A program made the position numbers and the translations under genes. DNA of 12,192 nucleotides from JBBQIY01 sp964618405 (GTDB taxonomy: Bacteria; Verrucomicrobiota; Kiritimatiellia; RFP12; UBA3636), in NCBI GenBank assembly GCA_964618405.1, contig CAZUAY010000113.1, positions 1-12,192 on the forward strand, in the 5' to 3' direction. The notes under the pieces were generated by a model, which was not told the DNA's origin, ran no database searches, and was given only the letters and a program-made list of their open reading frames with translations. Positions 1 to 8,258 of this stretch are shown piece after piece (the first letter of the stretch is position 1; each line of letters starts with the position of its first letter).

Positions 1-180
1 AAATTAATTGATTTATATGCTTTTTCGATGTAATTGGACTTTTGCAAGAGCCTCTTTTAATTCGTAATTCTCTCCCCACTGCATCCGGTTAATCCTGAAA
101 TCTTGTCTAAAAAGAGAAAATCAAAGGACAGGCATCTAAAAATTCCCGCGGCGAAAACACCACGTCTACCAAAGTAGCGA
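1..180. other. Gene-free left flank
   Basis: No coding region can be supported on either strand between the left edge and the palindromic element. The stretch is AT-rich at the edge and contains ordinary intergenic-looking sequence. An 8-base word at 137-144 (taaaaatt) recurs inverted at 256-263, on the far side of the palindromic element, with a GCGG/CCGC a few bases inside each copy. These could be outer ends of a small non-autonomous element, but the match is short and may be chance. No terminator or promoter was recognised. Confidence 0.5.
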
Positions 181-247
181 AACAAACGGAGAACGGGTTT
201 TCCAACCCGTTTCATTCACGGACAAAAATGTCCGTGCTCCGTTCGTT
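181..247. repeat. Nested palindrome, predicted three-way junction
   Basis: Three stems fit together almost without gaps. The outer stem pairs 181-191 with 237-247 (10 of 11 positions). Inside it lie two perfect 8-bp hairpins: 192-199 with 204-211, loop ttcc, and 217-224 with 229-236, loop aaaa. Hairpin 1 starts right after the outer 5' arm, hairpin 2 ends right before the outer 3' arm, and only five bases (212-216) separate them. This is far more organised than chance. It resembles REP/BIME-type or MITE-type palindromic elements that can fold as a cruciform or a branched RNA. It is not a typical rho-independent terminator, because no T-tract follows on either strand. Its function is unknown. 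Confidence 0.7.
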
Positions 248-344
248 ACTACCGCAATTTTTAACGTGGATCAAGAGTGTTCCGCGCCACTACCGCCTGT
301 TTGAGGGGATGTTAGATGGATGAACAGTCAAGGAATTTCCTGAA

Positions 345-581
345 TTAGTGCCTTCGAATCTGTAATTTTGATACAATGGTGTCAGCGGATAAATCAGCAC
401 CGCATTGCCATTCAATAAAATAGCCACCATTAAAAATTTTCAGGAAAGATTCAGGGTTGTTTAATTCAGCAAACGCCTCGAGGCTTAAATAGGGTTTAAC
501 ATCAAAAACACCAACATCACCAGTAGTCAAGGTTATTATCAATGTGTGGTCTGAATTGGCTTTTACCTCTGATATTATCAT
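345..581 (-). CDS. DUF2442 family protein
   Basis: This 78-residue protein has the usual size and pattern of DUF2442: an N-terminal beta strand pair, a Gly-Asp turn followed by a Phe-Asp-Val-Lys-Pro segment, a Phe-x-x-Leu-Asn-x-Pro-x-x-Phe segment, and a C-terminal Trp-x-x-Gly-x-Asp-Leu motif with Ser-x-Asp-Thr after it. The ATG at 579-581 is preceded by a good Shine-Dalgarno (AGAGG on the minus strand, 591-595, about nine bases upstream). DUF2442 genes usually follow a DUF4160 gene in a two-gene unit that has been compared to toxin-antitoxin pairs, but the biochemical role is unknown. Here the start overlaps the stop of a DUF4160 remnant by four bases (ATGA), so the normal arrangement is preserved although the upstream partner is broken. 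The gene looks intact, but it may be decaying or expressed from an unrelated promoter. Confidence 0.8.
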   Translation of the reverse strand: MIISEVKANSDHTLIITLTTGDVGVFDVKPYLSLEAFAELNNPESFLKIFNGGYFIEWQCGADLSADTIVSKLQIRRH

Positions 582-700
582 TGATCTAATCCTCTTATTT
601 TAAACGGAACTTTACCGTTAACTGCAAGTTCCCAGTTTGCCATCAAACTATCTTTATGGATTTCAATCCAAGCCCCAATCTCTGCTCCGCCGTATAGGCA
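578..700 (-). pseudogene. 3' remnant of a DUF4160 gene
   Basis: In the frame that ends at the TGA overlapping the DUF2442 start, the minus strand reads 40 codons containing AWIEIHKDSLMANWELAV and then NGKVPFKI. This matches the C-terminal end of DUF4160 proteins, where a Trp-x-x-x-His-x-x-x-Leu-x-x-Asn-Trp-x-x-Ala pattern is followed by a Pro-x-x-x-Ile tail near the stop. An in-frame TAG (701-703) lies immediately upstream, and the conserved N-terminal part (the Pro-Pro-His-Phe-His region) is not found in any frame further upstream. I therefore read it as a truncated gene rather than a short intact one. The four-base overlap with the DUF2442 gene is the arrangement expected of the intact pair. 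The family call is from memory of its sequence pattern. Confidence 0.65.
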
Positions 701-1050
701 CTAACAAAAATGGTTACTGGGAAAACATCTTAACAAAGAAGAACCCGACACGACAAAAACTTCTTCGACACTCTCAAGATGCCTAATTCAAGATTACGGC
801 GAAGGCAAGCCCCCCCAGATTGCTAAAAGCCTCCGCCAGCCGCGAACCCCATGAAATGATTACGGTTTCGTGCGACCCCTTCACCTCCAATCTCCTCCGT
901 GAATTACTACACCAAACCCACCACCGTGAGCTTTTCTCAGTAGTCTGTTGCCTGATCTCTCCTTGCCCATAATTCCGCCGTCGAGTTCAAATGGGAGAAA
1001 ATCCGTCTTGATACTTGACGCGACATGCTTCGGTTCTGCCTGATATAAGC
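701..1050. other. Gene-free stretch downstream of the large operon
   Basis: About 350 bases lie between the end of the ATPase gene and the DUF4160 remnant. Short open stretches exist on the plus strand (for example around 860-975), but none has a convincing ribosome binding site, length or family resemblance. The missing 5' part of the DUF4160 gene would be expected in this interval and is absent, which points to a deletion or replacement here. No strong hairpin plus T-tract follows the operon's TAA (1051-1053) on the minus strand, so the operon's terminator is not identified. Confidence 0.5.
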
Positions 1051-4000
1051 TTACTGATTTATGGCAGTTTGCGTCTCGCCTCCATGGGCAGTGACTCGTG
1101 GTCGCAGGTGGACTTTAACCGCTTGGTTCGAAAAAAGAACGTCTGTCGATTTTGCAGACCAAATGAACGCCTCGCCTGGACGGAGATGAGCCATTTGTTG
1201 GGGAGTTAGATTTGCCAAAGATGTGTTAGCCTTCTGTAAATGATTAAGCCATTTGGGCGAATTGAATCGGTGAAGGATTATTTGGGTAGAGAGTTCAATT
1301 AACGAAATCGGAACAGAAGGGGGGTCTTGGCTGGCAACAAGAATGCTTGTTCCCTTATGACGCATTTCTCGTACAACTTCAACTAGCCCCGCTACAAGAT
1401 CAGGGTTATCGATATATTTGTGAGCTTCATCAAAGACCACCAGTTTATTAAACAGGTTGTTTTCCCATTTGGCCTCAGAAAAGATTTGTAAGATAACAAC
1501 AAATAGACCCAGTGCTTCATCTTTTTCAATGAACTCGTCACGTAGATCCACAATAACCATTCTGCCCGGGCGGATCATATCTCCCAGACGTGAATCATCA
1601 TCGATGTATTCCTCTGCTAAGCCCAGACGGGTTTGTGCTAGGTTTTTTTGTGCTTCTGCCATGCTTGATTCGGAAATTGCTTTCTTGAGATTTTCAAGCG
1701 TCAGGTCATTTCGCATCGACTTCATAATTTGATTAATCAGTCGGATGTAAACAGCCTGATTGCCGATCGCCCCCATGAGAAATCTCCAATGAGACGCTTG
1801 TAATTCTGAGGCCGAGAAGGTCAGCGGAGCAACAGAGATATCCGGATATTCTAGCTTACGTTCCGCGAGCTTGGCTTTTGGCGTCAGAAGAAGAATGTCG
1901 GTAAGACATTGAGGGAGGGCTTTGTATTTTTCAATTAAAGATCTGAGTGCCGATTCATTATCGTTCGGCATGCACATTGAAGTAAATTCGGGCTTATAAT
2001 CCTGCGTTTGGCTATAATGAAAGACCACAGACGCTAGGGGCTTTGGTAGTAGGTTAATTCCCGGGATTGGCATGGTGGCCATCTCTATAATGGAGCCAAG
2101 AGTATAGCTCTTTCCTCCGCCTTGCACACCGAAAAGACTAATAGTCTGGGTTTGATTCAGGTCGAGAGCCACAGTGCGTCCATTGATCTCGCCAAGAATT
2201 CCAAATTGAGGTGATGTTGACGTTTCGCCAACAACAATATCAGGAATTAATTCTGATACTGGCTGCTCTGTGATTTCTTTTACTACTACTACTTTGTCAG
2301 GCTGACAAGAATTTGAACTCGTTCCAATGTCGGGCGTAGAGCGATAAGGATTTTCAACAGGCGGACTGATGGGCTCAGGTGTCTTAATTGAAGGTTCTGC
2401 ATTATTTAATGTAATCGGAGTCATGCTCTGCGTATTCTTCGTGATCATAGGCCGTTTTTTGAGCTGTAAAGGTGATGCAGACTCAGGGATTTCAATAGAC
2501 GCAGCAGTTTCTGTGGCAATGCTCCAATCGACGGTTCGGTCACGTTCACAGGTCTTGAAGGATGGTTTTTCAAGTTTCACAATCGACGCCATCTCTACAG
2601 GCTTAATAAGTGTACTGGGTTCAGTGTCGGCATGCTTGCTACCTGCACTATCCGAGGCATCCAAGAGTTCATTGATGAGATCCCTGCCAATTCGGTGGTA
2701 TTCGATTCCGGATTCTTCCATAGCGGCTTCGGTTCCGTCTTTATCGAAGTCAAAAATAACCGCGCTCTTTTTGAATTGTAAGTGATAGCCGGCTTCAATA
2801 GTTCTTAAAAAGAACTTGGCTTCCTCACGCGCACTATTAGAAAGATGATTAAGTCGATGAGCACGATCGAGATAAAACTCAACCAGCGAGACAAACTCTT
2901 GTGATTTCATTTTCCGGTCTGGCCGATCGGACGGCGCGAAGTACCCAGGGTCGAAGTGTTGGCATAGGACTTCTTGACTTTGATTAATCTGTTCCGCTAT
3001 GCGTACCTTTAAATCGTTGTAGGCAGAGATGCCGCCGACTGATTGATAACATTTAACTTCGACGAGATGACAAACAATCGTCCTAGCCTTTGCGTTAAAA
3101 TCAAAGAGCGCCAGATCTGTCCTCTGCAGAGTGGCATCTGATGCATCATTCTTGGCAGATTGCAGATTGCGATAGAGATCGAGATGGGCATCCAACGGCA
3201 CCACAAGCTGGTTCTCAAAAACCCCTTGATACTCTAAGAAGCATTTGGCTAGTGCAAGCCCGAGTGCTTCGGCCCTTTGGGTCGACGACGAAACCATTTT
3301 TAGGGCTAACCGTCCAGAAAGGGACCTGAGGGCAGTGAAAAGCAATTTTGGCCGATTACCGAGGAGGATGTCCCTTTCACCAAGTGCCCGAGAAAATAGT
3401 GCTTCGACTTCAGTGATCGATCGCGACGTTATGACAAGACGTGTTCCCGAGGCAGCGGAAAAATCAGGGCTGTGGTCAATCAGATATTCGGGGCGCTCAT
3501 GCGTGTCACCATGGTCAAAAAACTCAATGCCAAGATTGCGGTCCACAGTGAACACCCAGTCGCTGGCCTCATGCACATGATGAAGAAGGGCTTTGGCAGC
3601 TGTGTCCAAATGGAGGACAGAGGCAGGGCGCAACTTGAGCCCACTTTGATTTGTCGCAATATTGGCCGCAGCATTAGAAATTGCTTCCGTGAGGCGACAT
3701 AGAATGGCGGTTACGTCTTCTCCATCTTCAAATGCCGTCGCCAAACCATGCCGTGGGACTCGTTTCCATGATACGGAGTCATCGGTCTCATCGTAGAATA
3801 CCTTGTAGTCTTGAAGCAAACCATGTAGAGGTGCCGACTCCTCTTCAATGGCCATTTTTTCTGCGGAAGTCTCACTTGCAGGAAAGAGATCAAACAAGAG
3901 TGAAATATTGGCTGGGAAAGCAGATGGCGTCTTTTCGAATTCAGACCTAGCTCGAATGGAGTAGGAGAGCTTTGGAGCTAAGTGGTTCCCTGTTGGCAGA

Positions 4001-6597
4001 CAAAAGACATCTTCGCTTTCTGCTAGTGACTCAACTGGCGATACAAGATTGTGTAAATCTTCACCGATGCCGGCGGTTTCTGGGTCGGGAACAAAAAGAC
4101 GTAAGTCATAGCGCAAGCTAGAAAATGCCGGATCGCGTTGTAGATCGAGAAGCGTGTCTGCGAGTAGTCTTGCGCGTCCAGCGTTAAAGCAGTTGACAGA
4201 AAGCGTCTCGACGTAAGGATGCTGTACTACGTATCGACGAATTCGGTCCGCTAGATATTCTGCATTGAGTCCCGAGAAAGTACCAGATGGTTCGGGAATG
4301 CGAAACGCCGTGCAGAGCTCTCCGACTAACCCACGTGGGTTCGTTTCGCTTCCACAAGCGTAAAGGCTCCAGAAGGGGTGAATGTTTTCCACGCATAAAA
4401 GCAGTCGTCCATCAAGGCCTGGCAGAACCGCTGGAAAATGAATCATCGCAAGGCGTTTTTGAAGCGCCTCGAGAACAGGCCGGATCATACTGATAGCGCA
4501 TTTTGCGGTTTGGTTCCGCCAGTTTTCTCCCAACAGTGACCAGCTAAGTAGCCAGATGGCACGTAAGGGATGAGTAGGCCCAATCAATGAAAGTTTTTTG
4601 AGACCTTTTCGTGGGTCAATCAAATCAACATCAACCCGATCCAGAGATGCTATTTTATGTATAGCCTGAATCATCGAAAGGTTGCCTGCGTTTTTCTCGG
4701 CTTGAGCCAAGGCTGCATCTAGCAACTGAAGGTAGGTTTCTGCGTAAACAACGATTTCGTGCCTGAGTCCAATGAAGTCGGTCCCAGCACTGATCATCGT
4801 GTTATCGCTGCCGCACAAGCGCTCGAAGTAGTCTCGGCGTGATTTCAAGAAGGGGATCACTTCTGGCAGGTCCGGCCACTGAGCAACGCCTGCAACGGGG
4901 ATTTTCACGGAAGTGTTATCTGCCGAAATCTGCCACGTAATCGGACCATCCGGATCGCGAAGGATTCGCTGTTCTAGATCTCGTAGTATGCCGCAAACGG
5001 GGATGCAAACCGCGCCCTCTTTTGAAAGGCGTGCTTCAATGGTTGCATGGATATTTCGATCCGTTTCCGTTCCATCGACCCAAACTGCACTCGACAACTG
5101 AATGATTTCGGCGGCGGCTTTTCCCTCGAGCGCTTTAAAACGAAGTTCCATAAGTGCGTGGGATACGCTGGTAAACTTACGAGTTGGTATTTCGGTGGCT
5201 TCCACCTCGACGTCATCATTGACCAAAATATAAAATGATTCACTTTCGTTAAGTTGCAAGACGAGGGTTTCGTCTTCTCTAGGCGTCGCGTGGGTGATAA
5301 TCATCCCATCTTTGTCGACAAGAGGGATGAGATCGTTGTCTTTTGTAAAGGCAAGAACGCGGACAAAATGCCAACCCTCTTCCCATTCAATATTCTGAAG
5401 TTTCGTGAAAGAAACTGTCCGTTCCGTTCGTCCCCCTATCCAAGATTTCTTCCGTTTAGTTACCCCTACTGGAACTCCTGTTTCTCGAGAAACGATTTGT
5501 AGTTTAAAATGGTCGATATTCGGAATTTTGTCGGGATGCGGATCTGTATTGAATGAAACAGAGAAGCTTTTCTGTCCACCGCTGCCTATCACGAGCACTT
5601 TCTGGTTTGCCAGTAATGCTTGGCGTGAATCAAGAGACTCAGCATCTCGAAAATCTTCCACAGAGATGTTGGTGACTTCAACTGTTATTTGTGTTGCGTA
5701 AGTGTTTTTGTCCTCGAAGTTCCATTTGTCGAAAGTAAAATCCCAAAAACCCCGGTCTAAGGCAAGTTTTGACGTCCACTTGCGAGGATTCTCTAGCCCT
5801 TGAGAAACAAAGAAGTCCCCGAGATCCCTGATAAATCTACGTTGGGTCTCTGTTTCCTTGGACAAACCAAGCTCCATCACTTTACCGCGCTCCGTCTTTG
5901 AGGAATTGGTCAGTTTGTACACGCAGTCGCGATTCCTCATCAAACGCCCAAGGGCTTCAGTAGCCGTGTCTAATAGGGAGAAGTCAGGCATGAGCCCAAG
6001 CTCATAAAGACAAGCTCCGACAACCTCGTCTTCATATCCGTTTTTGCGGATGCAGAGAAGGAAACGGGTGCGCATGAGATCGTCTGCCCACGGCCATTGG
6101 CCTTGGTTGATGACTTTGAAAAACTCCTCCACCGTAGTCCGAAGAGCTGCAGGGAACAGGGACAGTAAACGAGTTGATAGTTCAGTATAGGCGGATCTTA
6201 CACTCAACGTTTCAAAGGTTGCTTCTCCGAACGAATCTTCCGCCGACGCCTTCAGGTCTTCTGGAAGAAAGACAAGCAAAGGTGGGCGCTGTTTACCACC
6301 AGGAAGGGGATTCCGCAACTCAACTAGCTTGGTGCTCGTTATCAGAATGGGATCACGTTCTGGATTATCGGAAGCGAGAATATGGACTTGAGCCTTGTCA
6401 CCGAATATTCCTCTTAATTGCAGAGCCACAGCTTGCATCAGATTCGCTCCCAAATCAGCTACACGTATACAGTGCCCCGGCCCTCGATTCCCGAGCGAAG
6501 ATGCGAGTGATTCAGAAACCACTGCGCTAAGAGCTTCGGACAGCTCTGTTTCCGATATAGGGGAGATTCCTTGGGGGATTGTATTTCTCGGACTCAT
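1051..6597 (-). CDS. mad8: HerA/FtsK-like ATPase, probable MAD8 of MADS
   Basis: An 1848-residue protein. Residues about 1-320 form a helical N-terminal region with a hydrophobic LLVFLPEDL strand near 107-115. Residues about 330-425 look beta-rich, Ig-like. Residues 1161-1182 hold Asp1161, Glu1180-Val-Lys1182, the spacing of a PD-(D/E)XK nuclease core. A Ser/Thr/Pro-rich linker spans about 1315-1455. The C-terminal ATPase has Walker A GVQGGGKS (1490-1497) and Walker B VVFDEAH (Asp1723, Glu1724), followed by a Ser-Gln sensor-like segment. This is the HerA/FtsK-type motor fold, expected to be a ring-shaped, DNA-translocating enzyme. The architecture recalls DptH of phosphorothioate-dependent restriction, and size plus gene order point to MAD8. 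The ATG overlaps the upstream stop by four bases and has an AGGA Shine-Dalgarno at 6605-6608, seven bases away. The ATPase call is firm, the MAD8 name fairly likely, the nuclease tentative. Confidence 0.75.
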   Translation of the reverse strand: MSPRNTIPQGISPISETELSEALSAVVSESLASSLGNRGPGHCIRVADLGANLMQAVALQLRGIFGDKAQVHILASDNPERDPILITSTKLVELRNPLPGGKQRPPLLVFLPEDLKASAEDSFGEATFETLSVRSAYTELSTRLLSLFPAALRTTVEEFFKVINQGQWPWADDLMRTRFLLCIRKNGYEDEVVGACLYELGLMPDFSLLDTATEALGRLMRNRDCVYKLTNSSKTERGKVMELGLSKETETQRRFIRDLGDFFVSQGLENPRKWTSKLALDRGFWDFTFDKWNFEDKNTYATQITVEVTNISVEDFRDAESLDSRQALLANQKVLVIGSGGQKSFSVSFNTDPHPDKIPNIDHFKLQIVSRETGVPVGVTKRKKSWIGGRTERTVSFTKLQNIEWEEGWHFVRVLAFTKDNDLIPLVDKDGMIITHATPREDETLVLQLNESESFYILVNDDVEVEATEIPTRKFTSVSHALMELRFKALEGKAAAEIIQLSSAVWVDGTETDRNIHATIEARLSKEGAVCIPVCGILRDLEQRILRDPDGPITWQISADNTSVKIPVAGVAQWPDLPEVIPFLKSRRDYFERLCGSDNTMISAGTDFIGLRHEIVVYAETYLQLLDAALAQAEKNAGNLSMIQAIHKIASLDRVDVDLIDPRKGLKKLSLIGPTHPLRAIWLLSWSLLGENWRNQTAKCAISMIRPVLEALQKRLAMIHFPAVLPGLDGRLLLCVENIHPFWSLYACGSETNPRGLVGELCTAFRIPEPSGTFSGLNAEYLADRIRRYVVQHPYVETLSVNCFNAGRARLLADTLLDLQRDPAFSSLRYDLRLFVPDPETAGIGEDLHNLVSPVESLAESEDVFCLPTGNHLAPKLSYSIRARSEFEKTPSAFPANISLLFDLFPASETSAEKMAIEEESAPLHGLLQDYKVFYDETDDSVSWKRVPRHGLATAFEDGEDVTAILCRLTEAISNAAANIATNQSGLKLRPASVLHLDTAAKALLHHVHEASDWVFTVDRNLGIEFFDHGDTHERPEYLIDHSPDFSAASGTRLVITSRSITEVEALFSRALGERDILLGNRPKLLFTALRSLSGRLALKMVSSSTQRAEALGLALAKCFLEYQGVFENQLVVPLDAHLDLYRNLQSAKNDASDATLQRTDLALFDFNAKARTIVCHLVEVKCYQSVGGISAYNDLKVRIAEQINQSQEVLCQHFDPGYFAPSDRPDRKMKSQEFVSLVEFYLDRAHRLNHLSNSAREEAKFFLRTIEAGYHLQFKKSAVIFDFDKDGTEAAMEESGIEYHRIGRDLINELLDASDSAGSKHADTEPSTLIKPVEMASIVKLEKPSFKTCERDRTVDWSIATETAASIEIPESASPLQLKKRPMITKNTQSMTPITLNNAEPSIKTPEPISPPVENPYRSTPDIGTSSNSCQPDKVVVVKEITEQPVSELIPDIVVGETSTSPQFGILGEINGRTVALDLNQTQTISLFGVQGGGKSYTLGSIIEMATMPIPGINLLPKPLASVVFHYSQTQDYKPEFTSMCMPNDNESALRSLIEKYKALPQCLTDILLLTPKAKLAERKLEYPDISVAPLTFSASELQASHWRFLMGAIGNQAVYIRLINQIMKSMRNDLTLENLKKAISESSMAEAQKNLAQTRLGLAEEYIDDDSRLGDMIRPGRMVIVDLRDEFIEKDEALGLFVVILQIFSEAKWENNLFNKLVVFDEAHKYIDNPDLVAGLVEVVREMRHKGTSILVASQDPPSVPISLIELSTQIILHRFNSPKWLNHLQKANTSLANLTPQQMAHLRPGEAFIWSAKSTDVLFSNQAVKVHLRPRVTAHGGETQTAINQ

Positions 6598-6608
6598 GCT
6601 TTGATCCT
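6594..6608 (-). promoter_or_regulatory. Coupled stop/start and ribosome binding site of the ATPase gene
   Basis: On the minus strand the stop of the middle gene and the start of the large ATPase gene share ATGA (6597-6594), with AGGA at 6608-6605 seven bases before the ATG. This fixes the start of the 1848-residue protein and indicates translational coupling, so the two products are probably made in a set ratio. Confidence 0.75.
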
Positions 6609-8258
6609 GTATCGTGGAGAAACGTTTTGAGTAATGTAGGCATCCGAAAGGTCACGAAAAAAGCCGATATCCCTTAGTTTGTCTTTAAATGCTTCCTTGT
6701 TAGCTCGTAAGGCTTCCCTATCTTGGATGCTAGGGGAATCAAATCCATCGCCTGCTGGAAGGCGGTCAATGAAGAGCCCATAACGTGTCCGCAAGAATTC
6801 TAACAGATCATCCACTCGGAGCTCACAGGTTTGGAATTTGTTATTCCGGATCTCAAGAACAGCAAGTTGTAGGAGGACTTCCAGTAAACGGGTATCGAGA
6901 ACAAACCTTCGTGGAGCACCACGTGCACGTGTTTGAGCAATCAAAGCGCCAGGTCGATTTTTGAGCATCGAGGAATCGAGGAAGTTGGTAATAAATCTCC
7001 GGTTGTAGTCGCCTCTGATTGCTGAAAGACATTCAATGTAGCTATCCATCGCCTCTAACTTCAGGTCAAGAATCTGTTTAATCTCAGGGTCAAGGTCATT
7101 GTCATCTTTCGTGGCTGCTTCAACAATGTTTTGTAGGCGAGTCTCAAAAAAACTATCCCGCTTGGGCTTGTATTCATTTTGGAGCAACCCAAGCACTTCA
7201 TGTAGCGAGAGATCGTTCCTGTTTCCACCCGGCGGGTTACCAATTTTCTGCAAATAGCCGCCCATGTCGTCTAGTTTACGGGCGGTGAAGGCCGCCTTGA
7301 TATAGCTGGGAATGCGCCGGTAGTGTGTGTCGGCACTACGTTTTGCCAGTTCTGCTATCCATGTATCGGGCTGCCCTTTCACGTCGAGAAAGATTCCGAT
7401 TTGGTTTGGACATGAGCCGAAAGGAACATTCTCGAATGGTTTCACAGGACACCGTTGCGCTTCGCAAATCGGCTCATTGCCTTTTTTTGCCACAAGAGAC
7501 GGTATAAGCTTGAGTAGCCGTAAGTGGTAGAGTGCGAGATGAAAGGCGATGAGAATTTTCAGGTAATCTACCATTACCGTTCGCGGAATAACCTCTTTAT
7601 AACGAAGCAGCCGCAAAAGATCGTTCGCCAGAATATCCGCCGCTCCAATGCAAGCTGGCTGGTGAAGGGTTCTTGATCCTCGTTGCTCTACGTCTTGGGT
7701 GACGGCATCACTGTTGAGCCGGTTAAGAAGAGCCTGAGTTTCAACATCAACAGAGGGGTCAAGATCACGCTTGCCGGTGGAGGGGTCTACACCTTTAAAG
7801 AAGTACTGGCGTAACAGCTTGAGGACTTCGAGTCCAACACCGTTACGAGCGTTACGTAAAAGTTCATACACCATCGCCGACGCCCCGTAATCTCGGCAAT
7901 GCTTGGCATTGCGGAAACGATAGGTAAAGCCATGCAGTGGGCGAGGGGCTGCTACCGCCTGTTTCGCTTTGCCACGGTTCACTAAGTCAAGAAGATGCGT
8001 TTCAATCCAGCGCTCGACGATCTCTGGGTTATTGCCATCATTGAATCCAGAAAAAGATTCGCTGTCGGCCAGAAAATGGTCACGAAACCGTTCAATCGTA
8101 TGCAGATCCTTGTTGTTTCTGGATAGTTTACTCTCTGAACCGTTGTGATAAATTCGTGCGAAAAGGTTTGTCAATACACGATCCATCTCAATCACCTTGT
8201 AGTCGATCAAGGTGATTTTGTTGAGTCTGAACTCCTTGTCTTTAAGTTCGGTTGCCAT
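6594..8258 (-). CDS. mad7: Middle protein of defence trio, probable MAD7
   Basis: A 554-residue, largely helical protein with no Walker, methyltransferase, nuclease or kinase motif that I can see. Visible features are a Cys265-x4-Cys270-x12-Cys283 cluster in the middle, which might bind metal, and a C-terminal region (about 455-554) with the look of winged-helix segments: an Arg-Tyr-Gly-Leu-Phe-Ile-Asp stretch and a closing Pro-Arg-Tyr-Arg-Ile. No signal peptide or membrane segment is evident, so it should be cytoplasmic. Position and size fit MAD7 of the methylation-associated defence system and parallel DptG, which sits between DptF and DptH in phosphorothioate restriction loci. It may be a scaffold or DNA-binding partner linking the kinase/ATPase and the HerA-like motor, which is inference. 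The ATG at 8256-8258 lies inside the end of the upstream gene (17-bp overlap), with a GGAGGA Shine-Dalgarno at 8270-8275, 11 bases upstream, slightly far. The gene seems intact. Confidence 0.65.
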   Translation of the reverse strand: MATELKDKEFRLNKITLIDYKVIEMDRVLTNLFARIYHNGSESKLSRNNKDLHTIERFRDHFLADSESFSGFNDGNNPEIVERWIETHLLDLVNRGKAKQAVAAPRPLHGFTYRFRNAKHCRDYGASAMVYELLRNARNGVGLEVLKLLRQYFFKGVDPSTGKRDLDPSVDVETQALLNRLNSDAVTQDVEQRGSRTLHQPACIGAADILANDLLRLLRYKEVIPRTVMVDYLKILIAFHLALYHLRLLKLIPSLVAKKGNEPICEAQRCPVKPFENVPFGSCPNQIGIFLDVKGQPDTWIAELAKRSADTHYRRIPSYIKAAFTARKLDDMGGYLQKIGNPPGGNRNDLSLHEVLGLLQNEYKPKRDSFFETRLQNIVEAATKDDNDLDPEIKQILDLKLEAMDSYIECLSAIRGDYNRRFITNFLDSSMLKNRPGALIAQTRARGAPRRFVLDTRLLEVLLQLAVLEIRNNKFQTCELRVDDLLEFLRTRYGLFIDRLPAGDGFDSPSIQDREALRANKEAFKDKLRDIGFFRDLSDAYITQNVSPRYRIKA